From: Glycomyces artemisiae
GTDB lineage: Bacteria; Actinomycetota; Actinomycetes; Mycobacteriales; Micromonosporaceae
Reading direction: 5' to 3'
Length of the DNA: 64,000 nt
Assembly (NCBI RefSeq): GCF_003002955.1
Contig: NZ_PVTJ01000001.1
Span: 62,001 to 126,000, forward strand
How positions within the stretch are numbered: the stretch's first letter is position 1; each line of letters starts with the position of its first letter. Position numbers and translations under genes: made by a program. This document shows positions 55,963 to 64,000 of this stretch, in pieces. The notes beneath the pieces were generated by a model that was given only the letters and a program-made list of their open reading frames with translations, was not told the origin of the DNA and searched no databases.

Positions 55963-58068
55963 GTGGCTAACAAGGCCAACGCGGAGCTCGCCAAGCTCCG
56001 GAACATCGGCATCATGGCCCACATCGATGCCGGTAAGACCACCACCACCGAGCGGATCCTGTACTACACGGGCGTCTCGCACAAGATCGGTGAGGTCCAC
56101 GACGGCGCCGCCACGATGGACTGGATGGAGCAGGAGCAGGAGCGTGGTATCACCATCACCTCCGCCGCTACCAAGTGCGAGTGGGACGACCACGTCATCC
56201 AGATCATCGACACGCCCGGCCACGTCGACTTCACCGTCGAGGTGGAGCGTTCGCTGCGCGTGCTCGACTCCGCGATCGCCGTCTACGACGGCGTGGCCGG
56301 CGTGGAGCCGCAGACCGAGAACGTGTGGCGCCAGGCGAACAAGTACAACGTCCCGCGCATGTGCTTCGTCAACAAGCTCGACCGCACGGGTGCGAACTTC
56401 TTCCGCTGCGTCGAGATGATGCAGGACCGCCTCAACTCGAACACCGCGGTGATCCAGCTCCCGATCGGGAACGAGGCCGACTTCATCGGCGTCGTCGACC
56501 TGGTCGAGATGCACGCCAAGGTGTGGCGCGGCGAGACCGGCCTCGGTGAGCACTACGAGATCGAGGAGATCCCGGCGGACCTGGCCGACCAGGCCGAGGA
56601 GTACCGCGAGAAGCTCATGGAGACCCTCTCGGACGTCGACGACGAGTTCGCCGAGAAGTTCCTGGAGGGCGAGGAGATCTCGGTCGCCGAGGTCAAGGCC
56701 GCCATCCGCAAGGCCACGATCGCGAACCAGATCAACCCGGTCATCTGCGGCACCGCGTTCAAGAACAAGGGCGTCCAGCCCCTGCTCGACGCGGTCATCG
56801 ACTACCTGCCGAGCCCGCTCGACATCCCGGCGATCCAGGGGACCCTCACCGACAACGAGACCCCGGCCGAGCGCCACGCGGACGTCGAGGAGCCCTTCGC
56901 GGGGCTGGCGTTCAAGATCCAGACCGACAAGCACCTCGGCCGCCTCACCTACGTCCGGATCTACTCCGGCACCGTGGAGTCGGGCACTCAGGTCATCAAC
57001 TCGACCAAGAGCCGCAAGGAGCGCATCGGCAAGATCTACCAGATGCACGCCAACAAGCGCGAGGAGCGCTCGGAGGCGCAGGCCGGCGACATCATCGCGG
57101 TGCAGGGGCTCAAGGGCACCACCACCGGCGACACGCTGTCGGACTCGAACAAGCAGGTCATCCTGGAGTCGATGATCTTCCCGGAGCCGGTGATCGACGT
57201 GGCCATCGAGCCGAAGTCGAAGGCCGACCAGGACAAGCTGGGCACCGCGATCCAGCGCCTGGCCGAGGAGGACCCGACCTTCCGCGTCAAGACCGACGAG
57301 GAGACCGGGCAGACCGTGCTCTCGGGCATGGGCGAGCTGCACCTCGACATCATGGTCGACCGCATCAAGCGGGAGTTCAACGTCGAGGCGAACATCGGCA
57401 AGCCCCAGGTGGCCTACCGCGAGACGATCACGCAGCGGGTCGAGAAGGTCGAGTACCTGCACAAGAAGCAGACCGGCGGTTCCGGCCAGTTCGCGCGCGT
57501 GCTCGTCAACCTCGAACCGCTGGAGATGAAGTCGAACGAGGACACCGTCTTCGAGTTCGACGACCAGATCTCCGGCGGGCGCATCCCGCGCGAGTACATC
57601 CCGTCGGTCAAGGCCGGCGCGGAGGACGCGCTGCCCGACGGCGTGCTGGCGGGCTTCCCGCTGGTGGGCGTCAAGATGGAGCTCATCGACGGGCAGTACC
57701 ACGAGGTCGACTCCTCGGAGATGGCCTTCAAGATCGCCGGCCGCATGGTGCTGAAGGAGGCCGCGAAGCGGGCTCGTCCGGTGCTGCTGGAGCCGGTCAT
57801 GGCCGTCGAGGTCATCTGCCCCGAAGAGAACATGGGCGATGTCATCGGCGACATCAACTCCCGTCGCGGCATGGTCCAGGAGATGGGCGAGCGCGGCAAC
57901 GACCGCACGGTCGTGGCCAAGGTGCCGCTCTCGGAGATGTTCGGCTACGTCGGCGACCTGCGGTCGAAGACGGCCGGGCGTGCGAACTACTCGATGCAGT
58001 TCGACACCTACGCCGAAGTCCCGGCGAACGTCGCCAAGGAGATCATCGCCAAGGCGACAGGCGAGTAA
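55963..58068 (+). CDS. fusA: elongation factor G
   Basis: 701 residues, the translocase GTPase. GTG 55963 follows AGAAGGAG. G motifs: [13 protein letters not shown] (G1), DTPGHVDFT (G3) and [10 protein letters not shown] (G4). Domains II to V are complete, with the tip of domain IV in [18 protein letters not shown]. Third gene of the str operon. A hairpin lies between it and tuf. Confidence 0.97.
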   Translation: MANKANAELAKLRNIGIMAHIDAGKTTTTERILYYTGVSHKIGEVHDGAATMDWMEQEQERGITITSAATKCEWDDHVIQIIDTPGHVDFTVEVERSLRVLDSAIAVYDGVAGVEPQTENVWRQANKYNVPRMCFVNKLDRTGANFFRCVEMMQDRLNSNTAVIQLPIGNEADFIGVVDLVEMHAKVWRGETGLGEHYEIEEIPADLADQAEEYREKLMETLSDVDDEFAEKFLEGEEISVAEVKAAIRKATIANQINPVICGTAFKNKGVQPLLDAVIDYLPSPLDIPAIQGTLTDNETPAERHADVEEPFAGLAFKIQTDKHLGRLTYVRIYSGTVESGTQVINSTKSRKERIGKIYQMHANKREERSEAQAGDIIAVQGLKGTTTGDTLSDSNKQVILESMIFPEPVIDVAIEPKSKADQDKLGTAIQRLAEEDPTFRVKTDEETGQTVLSGMGELHLDIMVDRIKREFNVEANIGKPQVAYRETITQRVEKVEYLHKKQTGGSGQFARVLVNLEPLEMKSNEDTVFEFDDQISGGRIPREYIPSVKAGAEDALPDGVLAGFPLVGVKMELIDGQYHEVDSSEMAFKIAGRMVLKEAAKRARPVLLEPVMAVEVICPEENMGDVIGDINSRRGMVQEMGERGNDRTVVAKVPLSEMFGYVGDLRSKTAGRANYSMQFDTYAEVPANVAKEIIAKATGE

Positions 58069-58075
58069 GCGGCTC

Positions 58076-58095
58076 CCCGCCCGAGCCTGGGCGGG
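58076..58095 (+). other. fusA-tuf intercistronic stem-loop
   Basis: CCCGCCC at 58076-58082 pairs with GGGCGGG at 58089-58095 around six bases. No T-run. It starts seven bases after fusA and 100 before tuf, and could be an attenuator or processing site that allows tuf to be expressed more highly. Confidence 0.45.
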
Positions 58096-58194
58096 ACCGC
58101 TGACCACCTGTTGCCAGCAGAGGCGCTGACTTCCGAAGCGACGCAATAGGTCAGATAAGTCAAACCAGATTTACCCAGTCCACAGGAGGACGAA

Positions 58195-59388
<1,194 letters not shown>

Positions 59389-59396
59389 GACAAGTT

Positions 59397-59424
59397 CCGG
59401 GGCGGTCCGAGAGGGCCGCCCCGG
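59397..59424 (+). terminator. str operon terminator
   Basis: Arms of 12 bases at 59397-59408 and 59413-59424 (one G-U pair) closed by a GAGA tetraloop, followed by TTCATT. It lies eight bases after the tuf stop. Confidence 0.8.
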
Positions 59425-59778
59425 TTCATTCGCGTCCGGGGCCTGTCGGGTTCTGACGGTCCGGACGCCGATATAGCTGCATCCGCGTAACCTGCCCCAC
59501 TGTTCCCCGACCCCAGCTTGCTGGGCATTCGGGGGAGCAGGCATAATATTCAGGTTGCGTTCGCACCAGCGCGCTTTTGACGTGCGCGGTGCTCACGCCC
59601 GGCCCGCGGGCCCTAGTAGGCGCTGTTGCTGTGCTGAGAGGGACCGTTCACGACGGGCAGGCGGGCGAGCCAGAAAGACCAGCAGAGGGCATTCGCGTGC
59701 CCGAGCCAGTCTCAAACTCGCGACACGCCCGACCGCGTGGAGCGGTCTGAACAGCCAATTTACGTTAGGTTAGGACAC
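59425..59778 (+). other. S10 operon promoter region and leader
   Basis: No gene in these 354 bases. A possible promoter is TTGCTG at 59518-59523, an 18-base spacer and CATAAT at 59542-59547. It gives a leader of about 225 bases that contains the shared leader element at 59719-59737. The last 40 bases are AT-richer and lead to GTTAGGTTAGGACAC before rpsJ. Confidence 0.55.
59719..59737 (+). repeat. shared leader element, S10 operon copy
   Basis: CGCGACACGCCCGACCGCG differs by one base from the str copy. The following bases form a hairpin GACCG-CGTGGAG-CGGTC (59731-59747). Located 42 bases before the rpsJ start. Confidence 0.65.
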
Positions 59779-60087
59779 ATGGCGGGACAGAAGATCCGCA
59801 TCAGGCTGAAGGCCTACGACCACGAGGTCGTGGACTCCTCGGCCCGCAAGATCGTGGAGACGGTCACCCGTACGGGTGCCGCTATCTCCGGGCCGGTGCC
59901 GCTGCCGACCGAGATCAACCGCTTCTGCGTGATCCGGTCGCCGCACAAGTACAAGGACTCGCGCGAGCACTTCGAGATGCGCACGCACAAGCGCCTCATC
60001 GACATCCTCGACCCGACCCCGAAGACGGTCGACTCGTTGATGCGCCTTGACCTCCCGGCCGGCGTCGACATCGAGATCAAGCTGTAG
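59779..60087 (+). CDS. rpsJ: 30S ribosomal protein S10
   Basis: 102 residues. [19 protein letters not shown] opens, [19 protein letters not shown] and [19 protein letters not shown] are the S10 signatures. ATG 59779 follows AGGACAC, a modest ribosome binding site; the longer reading from 59737 covers the leader and was rejected. First gene of the S10 operon, eight genes of which are in the window. NusB-S10 antitermination partner as well as 30S head protein. Confidence 0.97.
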   Translation: MAGQKIRIRLKAYDHEVVDSSARKIVETVTRTGAAISGPVPLPTEINRFCVIRSPHKYKDSREHFEMRTHKRLIDILDPTPKTVDSLMRLDLPAGVDIEIKL

Positions 60088-60094
60088 GGGACCA

Positions 60095-60742
60095 ATGGAC
60101 AGGCAGATCAAGGGAATCCTGGGCACCAAGCTCGGCATGACCCAGGTTTGGGACGAGAACGGCCGCGCCGTTCCCGTCACTGTGGTGCAGGCCGGCCCGA
60201 ACGTGGTCACCCAGGTCCGCAAGCCCGACGTCGACGGCTACTCGGCCGTCCAGCTGGGCTTCGGCGACATCAAACTCAAGAACGTCACCAAGCCGCTCCA
60301 GGGCCACTTCGAGAAGGCCGGCGTCGCTCCGCGTCGCCACCTCGTCGAGCTGCGCACCTCGGACGCCGCCGACTACGAGCTCGGCCAGACCGTCGAGGCC
60401 ACGGCCTTCGAGGCCGGCCAGATCGTCGACGTCACGGGCACCACCAAGGGCAAGGGCTTCGCCGGCGTCATGAAGCGCCACGGCTTCAAGGGCCTCGGCG
60501 CCTCGCACGGTGCGCACAAGGTCCACCGCGCCCCCGGTTCCATCGGCGGCTGCGCGACCCCGGGCCGCGTGTTCAAGGGCATGCGCATGGCCGGCCGCCA
60601 CGGCGGCTCGCGCCACACCACGCAGAACCTGCGCGTCCAGGCGGTCGACGCCGAGCGCGGGCTCCTGCTCATCGTGGGTGCCGTGCCCGGCCCGAAGAAC
60701 GGCCTGGTGCTCGTCCGCTCCGCAGTGAAGCAGGTGGCATAA
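60095..60742 (+). CDS. rplC: 50S ribosomal protein L3
   Basis: 215 residues. [21 protein letters not shown] (parts: [17 protein letters not shown]) opens; [19 protein letters not shown] and the [18 protein letters not shown] loop that reaches the peptidyl transferase centre are intact. The ribosome binding site GTAGGGG overlaps the rpsJ stop, seven bases upstream, so the two are tightly coupled. rplD starts two bases after its stop. Confidence 0.97.
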   Translation: MDRQIKGILGTKLGMTQVWDENGRAVPVTVVQAGPNVVTQVRKPDVDGYSAVQLGFGDIKLKNVTKPLQGHFEKAGVAPRRHLVELRTSDAADYELGQTVEATAFEAGQIVDVTGTTKGKGFAGVMKRHGFKGLGASHGAHKVHRAPGSIGGCATPGRVFKGMRMAGRHGGSRHTTQNLRVQAVDAERGLLLIVGAVPGPKNGLVLVRSAVKQVA

Positions 60743-60744
60743 GC

Positions 60745-61395
60745 ATGAGCCTTGAAATCAACGTCAAGAACGCCTCTGGTGAGGAGACCGGGAAGACCAT
60801 CGCGCTTCCGGCGTCGATCTTCGACGTCGAGCCGAACATCCCGCTCATGCACCAGGTCGTGACGGCCCAGCTCGCGGCCGCCCGCTCGGGCTCGGCGAAG
60901 ACCAAGACCCGCGGCGAGGTCCGCGGCGGCGGCAAGAAGCCGTACCGCCAGAAGGGCACCGGCCGCGCGCGCCAGGGCTCGACCCGCGCCCCGCAGTTCG
61001 CGGGCGGCGGCGTCGTCCACGGCCCGCAGCCGCGCTCGTACGCCGAGCGGACCCCGAAGAAGATGAAGGCGGCCGCTCTGGCGGGCGCCCTCACCGACCG
61101 GGTGCGCGGCGAGAACGTGCACGTCATCGACTCGTTCATCGCGGACGAGACCCCGAAGACCAAGACGGCCAAGGCCGCCCTCGCGGCGATCACCGGCGCG
61201 TCGAAGGTCCTCGTGGTCCTCTCGCGCGACGAGGAGACCGCGGCCCAGAGCCTGCGCAACCTCCCCGAGGTGCACCTGCTCGACGCCGGCCAGGTCAACA
61301 CCTACGACGTGCTCAACAACGAGGACATCGTGTTCAGCGAGGCCGCCATCGAGGCGTTCATCGCGGACCGGACCGACGAGGAGGTCGCGGCGTGA
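60745..61395 (+). CDS. rplD: 50S ribosomal protein L4
   Basis: 216 residues. The extended tunnel loop is [19 protein letters not shown], close to the macrolide-binding region, with no insertion or deletion evident. [16 protein letters not shown] and the C-terminal [19 protein letters not shown] complete the family pattern. It overlaps rplW by four bases (GTGA). Confidence 0.97.
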   Translation: MSLEINVKNASGEETGKTIALPASIFDVEPNIPLMHQVVTAQLAAARSGSAKTKTRGEVRGGGKKPYRQKGTGRARQGSTRAPQFAGGGVVHGPQPRSYAERTPKKMKAAALAGALTDRVRGENVHVIDSFIADETPKTKTAKAALAAITGASKVLVVLSRDEETAAQSLRNLPEVHLLDAGQVNTYDVLNNEDIVFSEAAIEAFIADRTDEEVAA

Positions 61396-61709
61396 GCAGC
61401 GAAGTGACCGTCGCCGACCCGCGCGACATCATCATCAAGCCGGTCATCTCGGAGAAGACCTACACCCTCCTCGGCGAGGGCAAGTACACCTTCGAGGTCG
61501 ACCCGCGCGCCAACAAGAGCCACATCAAGATCGCCATCAAGGAGATCTTCGACGTGGACGTCAAGAGCGTCAACACCCTGAACCGCTCGGGCAAGCGCAA
61601 GCGCACCCGGACCGGTTGGGGCCAGCGCAAGAGCGTCAAGCACGCGATCGTCACCGTCGAGGGCGACCCCGGTCGCCTGGGTGAGATCTTCGGCGGACAG
61701 ATCGCCTAA
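61392..61709 (+). CDS. rplW: 50S ribosomal protein L23
   Basis: 105 residues. At the tunnel exit, docking site for trigger factor and [23 protein letters not shown] near the start and [20 protein letters not shown] are signatures. The GTG at 61392 overlaps the rplD stop. rplB follows after 22 bases. Confidence 0.97.
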   Translation: MSSEVTVADPRDIIIKPVISEKTYTLLGEGKYTFEVDPRANKSHIKIAIKEIFDVDVKSVNTLNRSGKRKRTRTGWGQRKSVKHAIVTVEGDPGRLGEIFGGQIA

Positions 61710-61731
61710 GAGACGCAGGGAGTTAACCGAT

Positions 61732-62574
61732 ATGGCTATTCGCAAGTACAAGCCGACGACGCCCGGGCGTCGTGGCTCCAGCGTCTCCGATTTCGCCGAG
61801 ATCACCCGTTCGACCCCCGAGAAGTCGCTGCTGCGCCCGATCTCCAAGACCGGCGGCCGCAACAACTCGGGCAAGATCTCGACGCGTCACCGCGGCGGCG
61901 GGCACAAGCGCCGCTACCGGGTGATCGACTTCCGCCGCCACGACAAGGACGGCATCCCCGCGAAGGTCGCGCACATCGAGTACGACCCGAACCGGACCGC
62001 GAACATCGCGCTGCTGCACTACGCGGACGGCGAGAAGCGCTACATCCTGGCCCCCAAGGGGATCAAGCAGGGTGACACCATCGAGAACGGCCCGGGCGCG
62101 GACATCAAGCCCGGCAACTCGCTGGAGCTGCGCCACATCCCGGTCGGTACGACGGTCCACGCGGTGGAGCTCAAGCCCGGCGGCGGCGCCGCTCTGGGCC
62201 GCTCCGCGGGCGCCTCGATCCAGCTCCTCGCCCGTGAAGGCAAGTACGCGCACCTGCGCATGCCGTCCGGCGAGATCCGCCTGGTCCAGGTCACCTGCCG
62301 CGCCTCCGTCGGCGAGGTCGGCAACGCCGAGCAGGGCAACATCAACTGGGGCAAGGCCGGCCGCATGCGCTGGAAGGGCTGGCGCCCGACCGTCCGCGGT
62401 GTCGTCATGAACCCGGTCGACCACCCGCACGGTGGTGGCGAGGGCCGCACGTCCGGTGGCCGCCACCCGGTGAACCCGCAGGGCAAGCCCGAGGGTCGCA
62501 CCCGGAAGAAGAACCACCCGACCGACCGGCTCATCGTGCGCCGTCGCCACGCCAACCGGAAGCGGGGTAAGTAA
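61732..62574 (+). CDS. rplB: 50S ribosomal protein L2
   Basis: 280 residues. [20 protein letters not shown] opens; the C-terminal signature [19 protein letters not shown] contains the His close to the peptidyl transferase centre. [15 protein letters not shown] ends the chain. ATG 61732 is preceded by CAGGGAG. Three bases separate it from rpsS. Confidence 0.97.
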   Translation: MAIRKYKPTTPGRRGSSVSDFAEITRSTPEKSLLRPISKTGGRNNSGKISTRHRGGGHKRRYRVIDFRRHDKDGIPAKVAHIEYDPNRTANIALLHYADGEKRYILAPKGIKQGDTIENGPGADIKPGNSLELRHIPVGTTVHAVELKPGGGAALGRSAGASIQLLAREGKYAHLRMPSGEIRLVQVTCRASVGEVGNAEQGNINWGKAGRMRWKGWRPTVRGVVMNPVDHPHGGGEGRTSGGRHPVNPQGKPEGRTRKKNHPTDRLIVRRRHANRKRGK

Positions 62575-62577
62575 GCC

Positions 62578-62859
62578 ATGGCTCGCAGCCTCAAGAAGGG
62601 CCCGTTCGTCGACGACCACCTGCAGAAGAAGGTGGACGTCGCCGTCGAGACCAAGAGCAAGAACGTCATCAAGACCTGGTCGCGCCGTTCGACGATCACC
62701 CCGGACTTCATCGGGCTGACCTTCGGCGTCCACGACGGTCGCAAGCACGTTCCGGTCTACGTCACGGAGAACATGGTCGGGCACAAGCTCGGCGAGTTCG
62801 CCCCGACCCGCACGTTCCGCGGGCACGAGAAGGACGACCGGAAGAGCCGTCGCCGCTAG
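62578..62859 (+). CDS. rpsS: 30S ribosomal protein S19
   Basis: 93 residues. [19 protein letters not shown] opens and [20 protein letters not shown] then [18 protein letters not shown] are conserved. It sits in the 30S head beside S13. The ribosome binding site GGGGTAAG overlaps the end of rplB. Confidence 0.97.
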   Translation: MARSLKKGPFVDDHLQKKVDVAVETKSKNVIKTWSRRSTITPDFIGLTFGVHDGRKHVPVYVTENMVGHKLGEFAPTRTFRGHEKDDRKSRRR

Positions 62860-62895
62860 GCCACGGGTTTGAGAAACGAACGAAGGATTAGAACG

Positions 62896-63369
62896 ATGGC
62901 AACAGTGGAGCAGGAGGCTCCGAAGGCGCGCGCGGTGGCGCGGTACGTCCGCGTAGCACCCCGCAAGGCGCGCCGCGTCGTCGACCTCGTGCGTGGTCTG
63001 CCCGTGGACGAGGCCCTGACGACCCTGGAGTTCGCGCCGTTCAGCGCGGCCGAGGTCGTCTACAAGGTCATCGCTTCGGCTCAGGCGAACGCCGAGAACA
63101 ACCTCGGTCTGGACCCGGAATCGCTCCTGGTGTCCGAGATCAAGGTCGACGAGGGCCCGACCATGCGCCGGTACCGTCCGCGCGCCCACGGTCGCGCCTA
63201 CCGGATCAACAAGCGCACCAGCCACATCACCGTGGTGGTCGAGTCCGTCCAGGCCAAGGGCTCCAGCGCCGCTCCGTCGGTGCGCCGCCCCAAGGCCGCC
63301 GCCGCTCCGAAGCCGGTCGAGGCCGACGCGGAGTCCACCGAGAACGCTGAGAAGGAGGAGACCGCCTAA
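62896..63369 (+). CDS. rplV: 50S ribosomal protein L22
   Basis: 157 residues. The core ([20 protein letters not shown], then [20 protein letters not shown]) includes the tunnel-lining hairpin. The last 40 residues are an Ala/Glu-rich tail ([12 protein letters not shown]), as in other actinobacteria. ATG 62896 follows GAAGGA. Its stop overlaps the rpsC start (TAATG). Confidence 0.96.
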   Translation: MATVEQEAPKARAVARYVRVAPRKARRVVDLVRGLPVDEALTTLEFAPFSAAEVVYKVIASAQANAENNLGLDPESLLVSEIKVDEGPTMRRYRPRAHGRAYRINKRTSHITVVVESVQAKGSSAAPSVRRPKAAAAPKPVEADAESTENAEKEETA

Positions 63370-64000
63370 TGGGTCAGAAAATCCACCCGCACGGGTACCG
63401 CCTCGGCATCAGCGCCGACTGGACCTCGCGTTGGTACGCCGACAAGGAGTACGCCGAGTACGTCGGCGAGGACGTCAAGATCCGCAAGCTCATGACCCAG
63501 GGTCTGGAGCGCGCCGGGATCAGCAAGGTCGACATCGAGCGCACCCGCGAGCGGGTCCGCGTCGACATCCACACCGCCCGCCCGGGCATCGTCATCGGCC
63601 GCAAGGGCGCCGAGGCCGATCGTCTGCGCGGCAACCTGGAGAAGCTGACCGGCAAGCAGGTGCAGCTGAACATCATCGAGGTCAAGAACCCCGACATCGA
63701 TGCGCAGCTCGTCGCCCAGGGCGTCGCGGAGCAGCTGTCCAGCCGTGTGAACTTCCGTCGCGCGATGCGCAAGGCCATCCAGTCGGCCATGCGCAACCCG
63801 ACCGTGAAGGGCATCAAGGTGCAGTGCTCGGGCCGCCTCGGCGGCGCCGAGATGTCCCGTTCCGAGCAGTACCGCGAGGGCCAGGTCCCGCTGCACACGC
63901 TGCGCGCGAACATCGACTACGGCCTGTTCGAGGCCGCCACGACCTTCGGCCGCATCGGCGTGAAGGTGTGGATCTACAAGGGTGAGGCCACGCTCAAGGA
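63369..64000 (+). CDS. rpsC: 30S ribosomal protein S3, 3' end outside window
   Basis: The first 210 residues are present. [20 protein letters not shown] is the standard start; the KH domain is in [20 protein letters not shown], and the C-terminal domain starts at [20 protein letters not shown]3 lines the mRNA entry channel. It overlaps rplV by one base and continues past the window end. rplP is expected next. Confidence 0.97.
   Translation, partial: MGQKIHPHGYRLGISADWTSRWYADKEYAEYVGEDVKIRKLMTQGLERAGISKVDIERTRERVRVDIHTARPGIVIGRKGAEADRLRGNLEKLTGKQVQLNIIEVKNPDIDAQLVAQGVAEQLSSRVNFRRAMRKAIQSAMRNPTVKGIKVQCSGRLGGAEMSRSEQYREGQVPLHTLRANIDYGLFEAATTFGRIGVKVWIYKGEATLK

Noticed and set aside
56208-56227. 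Another GACACGCCCG resembling the leader element
   Set aside because: It encodes the DTPGH motif of EF-G, so it is explained by coding and was not counted.

Overview
The window is about 70% GC throughout, with gene-dense chromosome typical of an actinomycete. Signs of that lineage are the adnA/adnB helicase-nuclease pair, an ileS T-box of the translational actinobacterial type, a fused trpE(G), a rpoB starting at TTG, and many GTG starts. The genus cannot be fixed from sequence reading alone; a Glycomycetaceae-like organism is a guess. No phage, insertion sequence, CRISPR array, tRNA or rRNA gene was seen.

Layout. 1-4914: a partial gene, a membrane-anchored VOC (glyoxalase-fold) protein, ndk, a MobA-like nucleotidyltransferase and a PucR regulator. 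5158-16364: a compact purine-to-allantoate block: OHCU decarboxylase, hydroxyisourate hydrolase, urate oxidase, a three-subunit xanthine dehydrogenase with an 8-oxoguanine deaminase between its subunit genes, an XdhC-type maturation factor, a small cyclotransferase-fold protein, allantoinase and allantoicase. PucR diverges from it and is its likely regulator. 16388-22927: csaA, an LPXTG surface protein, a two-component system divergent from an acidic PepSY protein with shared repeats between them, a DHFR-family reductase and a secreted SH3-like protein.

22998-29488: trpE(G) with a Trp-codon leader peptide lies back to back with ileS and its T-box, so two amino-acid-sensing leaders share one intergenic region. 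An RHH/Doc toxin-antitoxin pair follows, enclosed by two almost identical palindromic terminators. 29551-39593: a lipoprotein, adnB-adnA, and an ABC exporter with a divergent GbsR/MarR-type repressor and an 18-bp palindrome.

39652-64000: the translation/transcription backbone: secE, nusG, rplK, rplA, an L10 leader, rplJ, rplL, rpoB, rpoC, rpsL, rpsG, fusA, tuf, rpsJ, rplC, rplD, rplW, rplB, rpsS, rplV, and rpsC (cut by the window end). It is interrupted by an acidic lipoprotein gene between rplL and rpoB, and by a toxin-antitoxin patch (MazF/RHH plus an orphan FitA-type antitoxin) and a small membrane protein between rpoC and rpsL. Points most worth follow-up: a near-identical short leader element upstream of rpoB, rpsL and rpsJ; Arg88 in ribosomal protein S12; the inverted-repeat control region of the two-component system; and the terminator-flanked toxin-antitoxin module.
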